DNA from: Variovorax sp. EL159
GTDB taxonomy: Bacteria > Pseudomonadota > Gammaproteobacteria > Burkholderiales > Burkholderiaceae_C
Direction of reading: 5' to 3'
DNA: 64,000 nucleotides
NCBI RefSeq assembly: GCF_900100965.1
Contig: NZ_FMUJ01000002.1
Location: 307,869 to 371,868 of the forward strand
How positions within the stretch are numbered: the stretch's first letter is position 1; each line of letters starts with the position of its first letter. Below the pieces are notes generated by a model, which saw only the letters and a list, made by a program, of their open reading frames with translations, was not told the origin of the DNA and did no database searches. Below, piece after piece: positions 57,194 through 64,000 of this stretch. The translations under genes were made by a program, and so were the position numbers.

Positions 57194-57216
57194 GTTCCTC
57201 TTTCAGCGAGCTCCTC

Positions 57217-58413
57217 ATGATCATCAAACCGCGCGTGCGCGGCTTCATCTGCATTACGACCCACCCCACGGGTTGCGAAGCCAACGTCAAGCAACAGATC
57301 GACTACGTCAAGGCCCAGGGCCCCATCGCGGGCGGGCCGAAGCGCGTGCTGGTGATCGGCGCATCGACCGGCTACGGCCTGGCCGCGCGCATCACCTCGG
57401 CCTTCGGCTGCGGTGCCGACACGCTGGGCGTGTTTTTCGAGCGTGCCGGCAGCGAGACCAAGCCCGCATCGCCCGGCTGGTACAACACGGCCGCCTTCCA
57501 TAAGGCGGCCACGGCCGAAGGGCGCTATGCGAAGAGCATCAACGGCGATGGTTTTTCCGATGCGGTGAAGCAGCAGACCATCGACACGATCCGCGCCGAC
57601 CTCGGGCAGGTCGATCTTGTCGTGTACAGCCTGGCCGCGCCACGGCGCACGCACCCGAAGACCGGGCAGGTCTTCAATTCGACGCTCAAGCCCATCGGCA
57701 AGGCCGTCAACCTGCGCGGCCTGGACACCGACAACGAGGTCGTCAAAGACTCGGTGCTGCAGCCCGCCACGCAGGAAGAGATCGACAACACCGTGGCCGT
57801 GATGGGCGGTGAAGACTGGCAGATGTGGATCGACGCGCTGCAGCAGGCCGGCGTGCTGGCCGATGGCGCCAAGACCACGGCCTTCACCTACCTGGGCGAG
57901 CAGATCACGCACGACATCTACTGGAACGGCTCCATCGGCGCTGCCAAGAAAGACCTCGACCAGAAGGTGCTCGGCCTTCGCCAGACGCTGGCCGCGAAGG
58001 GCGGCGACGCGCGCGTGTCGGTGCTGAAGGCGGTGGTCACGCAGGCCAGCTCGGCCATCCCGATGATGCCGCTGTACCTGTCGCTGCTGTTCAAGGTGAT
58101 GAAGGCAGAGGGCACGCACGAGGGCTGCATCGAGCAGGTGCATGGGCTCTATGCCGAAAGCCTGTACGGCAATGCACCGCACATCGACGACGAAGGCCGC
58201 CTGCGCGCGGACTACAAGGAGCTGGCGCCGCAGGTGCAGGCCCGCGTGCAGGAACTCTGGGGCCAGGTGACCAACGAGAACCTGTACGAGCTGACGGACT
58301 TTGCCGGCTACAAGACCGAGTTTTTGCGGCTCTTCGGCTTCGCCGTCGAGGGCGTGGACTACGAGGCCGACGTGAACCCCGACGTGGGCATTCCAGGCCT
58401 CATCCAGGTCTAG
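57217..58413 (+). CDS. fabV: Enoyl-ACP reductase FabV
   Basis: The 398-residue enzyme performs the last step of fatty-acid elongation, reducing trans-2-enoyl-ACP with NADH. Conserved text is [19 protein letters not shown] at the start, the cofactor loop [13 protein letters not shown] and the catalytic pair Tyr235-x8-Lys244 in [10 protein letters not shown]. FabV enzymes are usually much less sensitive to triclosan than FabI. The length matches the family (about 400). Confidence 0.95.
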   Translation: MIIKPRVRGFICITTHPTGCEANVKQQIDYVKAQGPIAGGPKRVLVIGASTGYGLAARITSAFGCGADTLGVFFERAGSETKPASPGWYNTAAFHKAATAEGRYAKSINGDGFSDAVKQQTIDTIRADLGQVDLVVYSLAAPRRTHPKTGQVFNSTLKPIGKAVNLRGLDTDNEVVKDSVLQPATQEEIDNTVAVMGGEDWQMWIDALQQAGVLADGAKTTAFTYLGEQITHDIYWNGSIGAAKKDLDQKVLGLRQTLAAKGGDARVSVLKAVVTQASSAIPMMPLYLSLLFKVMKAEGTHEGCIEQVHGLYAESLYGNAPHIDDEGRLRADYKELAPQVQARVQELWGQVTNENLYELTDFAGYKTEFLRLFGFAVEGVDYEADVNPDVGIPGLIQV

Positions 58414-58440
58414 CAAGCCTGCGCTGGGATACTCCCTGCC

Positions 58441-58860
58441 ATGCAGATTCAAGAAAAACCGCCCGCCGGAACCCCTTTCGAGTGGATCGGCGGCGAACCC
58501 AAGGTAGAGGCACTGGTCGAGCGCTTCTACGACCTGATGGACCTCGAGCCGGCCTACGCGCAATTGCGCGCGGTGCATGGCACCAGCCTCGACAACGCAC
58601 GCCAGCGGCTGTTCTGGTTCCTGTGCGGCTGGCTCGGCGGCCCGCAGCATTACACCGACCGCTTCGGCCATCCGATGCTGCGTGCGCGCCACATGCCCCA
58701 GGCCATCGGAGGCCACACCATCGGCATCAAGGAGCGCGACCAGTGGCTCGCCTGCATGGACCAGGCCATGGGCGAGACCGAAGTGCCCGATGCATTGCGC
58801 GAACGCCTGCGCGGTTCGTTCTTCCAGACGGCCGACTGGATGCGCAACCGCGGCGAATAA
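58441..58860 (+). CDS. Group II truncated haemoglobin
   Basis: The 139-residue protein has the group II landmarks Tyr30 (B10), the proximal His84 in RARHMP and Trp102 (G8) in RDQWLACMDQAM. It binds haem and probably reacts with oxygen or nitric oxide in the cytosol. It lies 27 bases after fabV and 40 bases before a flavoprotein reductase that could be its electron donor. Confidence 0.92.
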   Translation: MQIQEKPPAGTPFEWIGGEPKVEALVERFYDLMDLEPAYAQLRAVHGTSLDNARQRLFWFLCGWLGGPQHYTDRFGHPMLRARHMPQAIGGHTIGIKERDQWLACMDQAMGETEVPDALRERLRGSFFQTADWMRNRGE

Positions 58861-58900
58861 GCAGGCACAACCAGACAACGACTTCGAAAGACTGTTCTCC

Positions 58901-60124
58901 ATGAGTTCCATCGTCATCATCGGCGGCGGCCACGCCGCTGCCCAGCTTTGCGCGGGGCTTGCCGAAGCCGGGCAGGGCGCGCGCGTGCACCTGGTCTGCG
59001 AGGAGGCTTGCGAGCCCTACCACCGGCCGCCGCTGTCCAAGGCGTTCCTGAAGAGCGCCGAGGAAGCAACGCAACCGCACAAGGCCGCCGACTGGTACCG
59101 CGAAGCCGGCATCACGCTGCACCTGGGCGATGCCGCCGTGGCCATCGACCGCGAGGCCCACACCGTCACGCTGCGTTCCGGCGCTGTGCTGCCCTGGGAG
59201 CGGCTGGTGCTGGCCACCGGCACGCGCGCGCGGCAGATGCCCGAGCTGAAGCCGGGGCTGGAGAACGTCGCCAGCCTGCGCGCCGCCGACGAGGCGCATC
59301 GCCTGCGCACGCGGCTCGCTTCGGCCGAACGGGTCACGGTGCTCGGCGGCGGCTTCATCGGGCTCGAAGTGGCGGCCACCGCCAAGGCGCTCGGCAAGTC
59401 GGTGCAGGTGATCGAAAGCGCGCCGCGCCTGCTGGGCCGTGCCGTGTCGCCCGAACTCTCGGCGCATGTGCTCGCCACGCACCGCGCGGCCGGCATCGAC
59501 ATCGTGCTGGGCGCGCAGGCCGGTGCGTTCGAGGTGGAAGGCGATCGCCTCGCATCGATCCAGGTCAACGGCGCGAAGCAACCGGTGGACCTGCTGCTGC
59601 TGGGCATCGGCGCGGTGCCCGAGACGGCGCTGGCGCAAGCGGCCGGCCTCGAATGCGCCGACGGCATCGTGGTCGACGGCCACATGCAGACCAGCGCGGC
59701 CGACGTGCTCGCGGTGGGCGATTGCACGCGCTTCCCCGATCGCCGCGCGGGCCGCGCGCTGCGGCTCGAATCGGTGCAGAACGCCAACGACCAGGCACGC
59801 ACGGCCGTGGCCACGCTCACCGGCGCGGCACGCACGCACGATGCGGTCGCGTGGTTCTGGTCCGACCAAGGCAGCATGCGCCTGCAGATGGTCGGGCTGA
59901 TGCCTGCCGAAGGCACGCCGGGCCTGACCAGCGTGCGACGCCCGGGGCCCAAGCCCGATGCGTTCTCGCTGTTCCATTACGTCGATGGGCAGCTCGTGTG
60001 TGTCGAATCCGTGAATGCGCCGGTCGACCACATGATGAGCCGCAAGCTGCTCGAAGCCGGCCGCAGCCCCGACCCGGTGGCCATTGCCGATGCGTCAATA
60101 CCCCTGAAGAACCATCTGTCGTAG
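58901..60124 (+). CDS. NAD(P)/FAD-dependent ferredoxin reductase-like protein
   Basis: The 407 residues have an FAD motif IVIIGGGHAAAQLCAGL at the start, the family text YHRPPLSKAFL, LVLATGTRAR, the NAD motif VTVLGGGFIGLEVAATA, and the second FAD box ADVLAVGDCTRF. It resembles rubredoxin and Rieske-ferredoxin reductases (a reductase C-terminal domain follows). No ferredoxin gene is adjacent. The upstream haemoglobin gene suggests a role in haem reduction. Confidence 0.9.
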   Translation: MSSIVIIGGGHAAAQLCAGLAEAGQGARVHLVCEEACEPYHRPPLSKAFLKSAEEATQPHKAADWYREAGITLHLGDAAVAIDREAHTVTLRSGAVLPWERLVLATGTRARQMPELKPGLENVASLRAADEAHRLRTRLASAERVTVLGGGFIGLEVAATAKALGKSVQVIESAPRLLGRAVSPELSAHVLATHRAAGIDIVLGAQAGAFEVEGDRLASIQVNGAKQPVDLLLLGIGAVPETALAQAAGLECADGIVVDGHMQTSAADVLAVGDCTRFPDRRAGRALRLESVQNANDQARTAVATLTGAARTHDAVAWFWSDQGSMRLQMVGLMPAEGTPGLTSVRRPGPKPDAFSLFHYVDGQLVCVESVNAPVDHMMSRKLLEAGRSPDPVAIADASIPLKNHLS

Positions 60125-60211
60125 GCACGCCTCAGGTCAGGGCCAGTTCACTATCCTGTCACTCGGCTTTCAGAGACTTCGTCTTCCTCAAATTTGCAGG
60201 GAGATCCCTCG

Positions 60212-62317
60212 ATGAAGAAAGCAGTGGCCGCGTCGCCTTGGCGCCTAGCCCCCATGTCCGCCTGTGTCGCAATCCTGGCCGCCGCGCTCACCGCCTGTGG
60301 TGGCGGGGGCAGCAGCGGCCCGATTTTTCCGCCGGTCGCACCGGCGCCGAATCCCCCGGCACCGCCCGCGCCGGCACCGGTGGCCGTGGGCACGCGCACG
60401 ACGGTCGCATTGCTGGAGACCACCGACCTGCACTTCAACGTGCGCAGCTACGACTACTTCAAGCTCGCTGAAGACAAGTCGTACGGCTACGAGCGCACCG
60501 CCACGCTGATCAACGCGGCGCGCAAGGAGTTTCCGAACACGGTGCTGCTGGACAACGGCGACACCATCCAGGGCACGGCGCTGGCCGACTACGAAGCGCT
60601 GGTGAGCCGCATTCCCTGCACCCAGCCGCTGTCGATCTACAAGGTCATGAACGCCTCGGGCTTCGACGCCGGCACGCTGGGCAACCACGAGTTCAACTAC
60701 GGGCTGGACTTCCTCAACCAGGTGCTGGGCGGCGGCCTCGACGTTGACGGTGTCGACGGCTCCAAGAAGTGCGCCGGCCCGACCTTCCCGATGGTGCTGG
60801 CCAACGTGCAGAGCATCAAGAGCGGCAAGCCGCTGATTGCGCCCTACACCATCGTCACCAAGCAGTTCACCGCGACCGACCCCGACGGCAAGGCCGTGAC
60901 GGTGCCGATCAAGGTCGGCGTGATCGGCTTCACCACGCCCGGCATCCTGAACTGGGACAAGCGCTTCCTCGAGGGCAAGGTGAGCACCCAGGGCGCGGTG
61001 GAAGCGGCCAACAAGTACATCCCCGAACTGCGCGCCAAGGGCGCGGACATCGTGGTGGCGCTGCAGCACGGCGGCCTCGATGCCTCGCCCTATTCGCCGA
61101 CGATGGAAAGCCCCGGCCTCTACCTGTCGAAGGTGCCGGGCATCGACGCGCTGATGATGGGCCACCAGCACGGCACCTTCCCCGATCGCGGCACCAACCC
61201 GGGCTACAAGCAGGCCGGCGTGGACAACAAGGCCGGCACCGTCAACGGTGTGCCGGCCGTGATGGCCAGCTCGTGGGGCAAGGCGCTGGGCCTGATCCGG
61301 CTCGACCTCGTGTACGACGGCAAGACCTGGAGCGTGGACAAGACCAAGACCAACGTCGAGCTGCGTTCCACGCAGACCGGCAAGGACAGCACTGGCAAGT
61401 TGACCTACGTCGATGCCGACCCGAGCGTCGCACCGCTGGTCGAAACCCAGCACCAGGCTGCGATCGCCTACGTGAAGACGCCGATCGGCAGCACCGACTT
61501 CCGCATGAACACCTACTTCGCGGACGTGGGCGACCCGGGCGCGATCCAGATCGTGAACCAGGCGCAGGCCGACTACGTGGCGGCCTACATCCAGGCCAAC
61601 CTGCCGCAGTACGCGAGTCTGCCGGTGCTGTCGGTGAGCGCGCCCTTCAAGTCGGGCTATGAAGGTGGGCGCGACTACACCGACGTGGCCGTGGGCAACC
61701 TGGCGATCTTCAACGCGGCCGACCTGTACCTGTACCCGAACACGGTGTATGCGGTGAAGGTCACGGGCGCCGAGATCAAGGGCTGGCTCGAAGCTGCAGC
61801 CAAGCGCTTCAACAAGATCAGCACGTCCGCGACGGCGAACCAGGAGCTCATCAGCACCTTCCCGGGCTACAACTTCGACATGTTCACGACGCCGGACATG
61901 CAGTACGAAATCGACGTGACGCAGGACGTGGGCAGCCGCATCAAGAACCTGATGTACAAGGGCGCGGCCATCGACCCGGCGAAGGAGTTCGTCATCGCGA
62001 CGAACAACTACCGTGCGACGAGCGGTGCGAGCTTCATTCCCGCGCTGGACGGACGCGCGACGATCTATGCCTCGCCCGATGCCAATCGCGATGTGCTGAT
62101 CGCGTACATCAAGGCCAAGAAGACCATCACGCGCGCGACCAACGGCGCGGCACGCAGCTGGCGCTTCACGCAAGTGACGACGGCGGGCAACGTGGTGTTC
62201 AGTTCGGGCCTGGGGCAACTGAACGCGGCGACGGACGCGGGCCTCACGAACATCTCTGTGCTGGTGGCGGATGATGGCAAGGGCCGGTCGGTCTACAAGC
62301 TCGACCTGAGCAAGTAA
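60212..62317 (+). CDS. Bifunctional nucleotidase/cyclic phosphodiesterase lipoprotein, CpdB-like
   Basis: The 701-residue protein has a lipoprotein signal ending LTACGGGG and a Pro/Ala-rich spacer (to about residue 57). A calcineurin-like metallophosphatase domain follows (LLETTDLHFNVRSYDYF, LDNGDTIQGTALADY, AGTLGNHEFNYGLDF, QHGGLDAS, GHQHGTFPD), then a 5'-nucleotidase C-terminal domain (about 415-600). It should act on extracellular nucleotides or 2',3'-cyclic nucleotides at the envelope to scavenge phosphate and nucleosides. Confidence 0.9.
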   Translation: MKKAVAASPWRLAPMSACVAILAAALTACGGGGSSGPIFPPVAPAPNPPAPPAPAPVAVGTRTTVALLETTDLHFNVRSYDYFKLAEDKSYGYERTATLINAARKEFPNTVLLDNGDTIQGTALADYEALVSRIPCTQPLSIYKVMNASGFDAGTLGNHEFNYGLDFLNQVLGGGLDVDGVDGSKKCAGPTFPMVLANVQSIKSGKPLIAPYTIVTKQFTATDPDGKAVTVPIKVGVIGFTTPGILNWDKRFLEGKVSTQGAVEAANKYIPELRAKGADIVVALQHGGLDASPYSPTMESPGLYLSKVPGIDALMMGHQHGTFPDRGTNPGYKQAGVDNKAGTVNGVPAVMASSWGKALGLIRLDLVYDGKTWSVDKTKTNVELRSTQTGKDSTGKLTYVDADPSVAPLVETQHQAAIAYVKTPIGSTDFRMNTYFADVGDPGAIQIVNQAQADYVAAYIQANLPQYASLPVLSVSAPFKSGYEGGRDYTDVAVGNLAIFNAADLYLYPNTVYAVKVTGAEIKGWLEAAAKRFNKISTSATANQELISTFPGYNFDMFTTPDMQYEIDVTQDVGSRIKNLMYKGAAIDPAKEFVIATNNYRATSGASFIPALDGRATIYASPDANRDVLIAYIKAKKTITRATNGAARSWRFTQVTTAGNVVFSSGLGQLNAATDAGLTNISVLVADDGKGRSVYKLDLSK

Positions 62318-62326
62318 CCCGCTTGA

Positions 62327-62438
62327 CTCCCTCCCCTTCGGGGGAGGGCAGGGGTGGGGGCGCGACGGCCTTGCCGTAGGCATGGCACCTGTTCGAAGGC
62401 CTGCCCCCATCCCAACCTTCCCCCAAAGGGGGAAGGAG
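62327..62438. repeat. Double-hairpin intergenic repeat, copy E
   Basis: The left hairpin CCCTCCCC-TTCG-GGGGAGGG (62329-62348) and right hairpin CCTTCCCCC-AAA-GGGGGAAGG (62416-62436) enclose GGCAGGGGTGGGGGC and CTGCCCCCATCCCAA. Its right hairpin is the exact complement of the left hairpin of copy B, so it is inserted in the opposite orientation. It separates the convergent nucleotidase and Smr genes. Confidence 0.85.
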
Positions 62439-62444
62439 CAAGAC

Positions 62445-63101
62445 TCAGCGACGCACGGGCGCCAGAAGCACCACGAGGGCTCCCGCGCCGCCTTCCGCCG
62501 GCTTGGCCTGCACGAACGCAATCACCTCGTTCTTCTGGATCAGCCAGCGTTGCGTCTTGGTCTTGAGCACCGGCTGCTTGCCGGGCGAGCCCAGGCCCTT
62601 GCCGTGCACCACGCGCACGCAGCGCAACCCCTGCTTGTGAGACGTGCGGATGAAGCCGCCGAGGGCTTCGCGCGCCTCGTCGCTGCGCATGCCGTGCAGG
62701 TCGACCTGGGCCTGGATCGACCAGTCGCCCTTGCGCAAACGCGCGGTGATGTCGGTGCCGATGCCGGGGCGGCGAAAGCTCATGGCGTCGTCGACGTCGA
62801 GCAGCGTGGTCACGTCGAATTCGTCGGACAGCGACTCGCGCAGCACGCGCTGTTCGTCGAGCTGGTGCTGCACCGGGATCGGCGCGGGCGGTTCGGGCGA
62901 CAGCGGCACGGCGGCCTTGCGGCGCAGCGGCTCGGTGGCGCCGATGGCACGGGTGAACAGGTCTTTCTCGGCGGCGCGCTTGCGTTCGGCGGCCGCCTTT
63001 GCCGCCGCCTCCGCCGCTTCACGCTCGCGGGTTTCGGCCAGCACGCGCTGCACCTGCTTGAGGTCGGCCAGGTTCTTCAATGAGGGCGCACGCGAAGCCA
63101 T
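62445..63101 (-). CDS. Smr-domain endonuclease-like protein
   Basis: The 218-residue protein has an Ala/Arg-rich N-terminal helix (about 15-55) and a C-terminal Smr domain with VDLHGMRSDEAREAL and VRVVHGKGLGS, the two signature motifs. Stand-alone Smr proteins can be nicking nucleases or bind RNA. The C-terminus ends in an unusual GALVVLLAP run. It overlaps radC by one base (TGATG). Confidence 0.9.
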   Translation of the reverse strand: MASRAPSLKNLADLKQVQRVLAETREREAAEAAAKAAAERKRAAEKDLFTRAIGATEPLRRKAAVPLSPEPPAPIPVQHQLDEQRVLRESLSDEFDVTTLLDVDDAMSFRRPGIGTDITARLRKGDWSIQAQVDLHGMRSDEAREALGGFIRTSHKQGLRCVRVVHGKGLGSPGKQPVLKTKTQRWLIQKNEVIAFVQAKPAEGGAGALVVLLAPVRR

Positions 63102-63778
63102 CAGAGCAGCCCCCTTTCTGCCATCGAGAAGCTCTGGCCCGGGCCCACGATGATGTGGTCGAGCACGCGGACATCGACCAGCCCCAGGGCAGCCCGCAGC
63201 GTCTGCGTGAGCGATTCGTCGGCGCGCGAAGGCGCGATGCTGCCACTCGGATGGTTGTGCGAGAGCACCACGGCCGCGGCCTGGTGGTGCAGGGCGCGCG
63301 TGACCACCTCGCGCGGGTAGACGCTGGTCTGCGTGAGCGTGCCGCGGAACATTTCTTCGAGCGCGATCAGGCGGTGCTGCACGTCGAGGAACACCACCGC
63401 GAACACCTCGTGCGGACGCGAGCCGATGTGCAGCTGCAGGTACTGCTTGACCGCCTCGGGCGAGTCGAACACCGTGCGCTGCCGGAGCTTTTCGCCCATG
63501 GCGCGGCGCGCCAGTTCGAGCACCGCGATCAGTTGGGAGCGCTTGGCGTCGCCGCCCATGCCCTTGATGGTCTTGAGGTCGTCGGCACGCGTGTGCAGCA
63601 GCCCCGAAAGACCGCCGAAGCGTTCGAGCAGGTGCTGTGCGAGCTGCAGCACGTTCTTGCCTGCCACGCCGGTGCGCAGCAGCAGTGCCAGCAGCTCGGC
63701 GTCGGCCAGCGCGGTGGCGCCCCGCGCGATGAGCTTTTCGCGCGGGCGGGCGTCGATTGGGAGATCCTTGAATGCCAT
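63101..63778 (-). CDS. radC: RadC-family JAMM/DUF2466 protein
   Basis: The 225 residues have an N-terminal helix-hairpin-helix region ([20 protein letters not shown]) and the JAMM-type metal motif [16 protein letters not shown]. The family was linked to DNA repair, but a direct function is not established. It overlaps smr downstream by one base. Confidence 0.93.
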   Translation of the reverse strand: MAFKDLPIDARPREKLIARGATALADAELLALLLRTGVAGKNVLQLAQHLLERFGGLSGLLHTRADDLKTIKGMGGDAKRSQLIAVLELARRAMGEKLRQRTVFDSPEAVKQYLQLHIGSRPHEVFAVVFLDVQHRLIALEEMFRGTLTQTSVYPREVVTRALHHQAAAVVLSHNHPSGSIAPSRADESLTQTLRAALGLVDVRVLDHIIVGPGQSFSMAERGLL

Positions 63779-63885
63779 GAAACCCTGCTGAAACCTTGGT
63801 GGACGCGGGTCGAAGCCCCGATCCTTAAAATGAGGCCCAGTTTATCGGGACACCCACCTTGTCTTTGCCCACCTCTGATGCCTCC

Positions 63886-64000
63886 ATGTCCCATGTTGTG
63901 ACTTCCGGCTCCTTCCTGACCCTGCACTACCGGCTCGCCGGTCCGGCGGGCGACATCATCAACACTTTCGCCGACAAGCCTGCGACCCTGTCGCTCGGCA
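63886..64000 (+). CDS. FKBP-type peptidyl-prolyl isomerase, N-terminal part
   Basis: The frame (SHVVTSGSFLTLHYRL, then AGPAGDIINTFADKPATLSLG) runs to the window edge and matches the start of SlpA/FkpB isomerases. ATG 63886 is used; TTG 63859 would add nine residues. Only about 38 residues are visible. Confidence 0.8.
   Translation, partial: MSHVVTSGSFLTLHYRLAGPAGDIINTFADKPATLSLG

Overview
The window is about 67% G+C and densely packed. It reads as chromosomal DNA of a Burkholderiales betaproteobacterium, most likely Comamonadaceae and Variovorax-like. The grounds are the protein flavour (bo3 oxidase with RegB/RegA, FabV, many LysR regulators), the use of GTG/TTG starts and the ATGA/GTGA gene overlaps. 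The genus is an inference. The sequence enters inside an apbC/mrp gene and leaves inside an FKBP-type isomerase gene.

Positions 1-31000 are dominated by a molybdenum-selenium-formate island. A ModE-like regulator, a TrmO-like methyltransferase and molybdate transporter genes (order modB-modA-modC) supply molybdenum. An FdhF/YdeP-type molybdoenzyme, a small winged-helix protein and FdhD follow. The minus-strand operon fdnG-fdxH-fdoI-fdhE-selA-selB-selC encodes a membrane-bound formate dehydrogenase, its FdhE chaperone, selenocysteine synthase, the dedicated elongation factor and tRNA-Sec. fdnG is interrupted by an in-frame UGA at codon 196, followed by a SECIS-like hairpin, so the operon encodes both a selenoprotein and most of the machinery needed to read it. 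selD and selU (2-selenouridine synthase) flank a PhnCDE-like ABC transporter that is plausibly the selenium-oxyanion importer. A ParE-type toxin-antitoxin pair sits between mod and fdhF.

Positions 26000-35000 hold an orphan FtsX-type permease, an OLD-like ATPase whose TOPRIM half is replaced by a Pro/Ala/Val/Lys repeat tail, a second toxin-antitoxin locus with a broken toxin, a LysR/MFS pair, slyX and a hemolysin III homologue. Positions 35000-42000 hold the cytochrome bo3 quinol oxidase operon cyoABCD, continued by SURF1 and the redox sensor pair regB-regA. An MHS-type transporter and a HAD phosphatase follow on the plus strand.

Positions 44200-52800 hold a tightly overlapping catabolic operon: a fused TRAP permease, its binding protein, an acyl-CoA ligase, a thiolase, a short-chain dehydrogenase and two small PPC/DUF296 proteins. 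A divergent LysR gene with a candidate operator lies beside it. Next come a polar amino-acid ABC transporter with an attached 2-oxoglutarate oxygenase (52800-57000), fabV, a truncated haemoglobin with a flavoprotein reductase, a CpdB-like nucleotidase lipoprotein, Smr and RadC.

Five intergenic copies of a 100-120 bp double-hairpin repeat are scattered through the window, four of them inside operons. No insertion sequence, integrase, rRNA or CRISPR array was seen.
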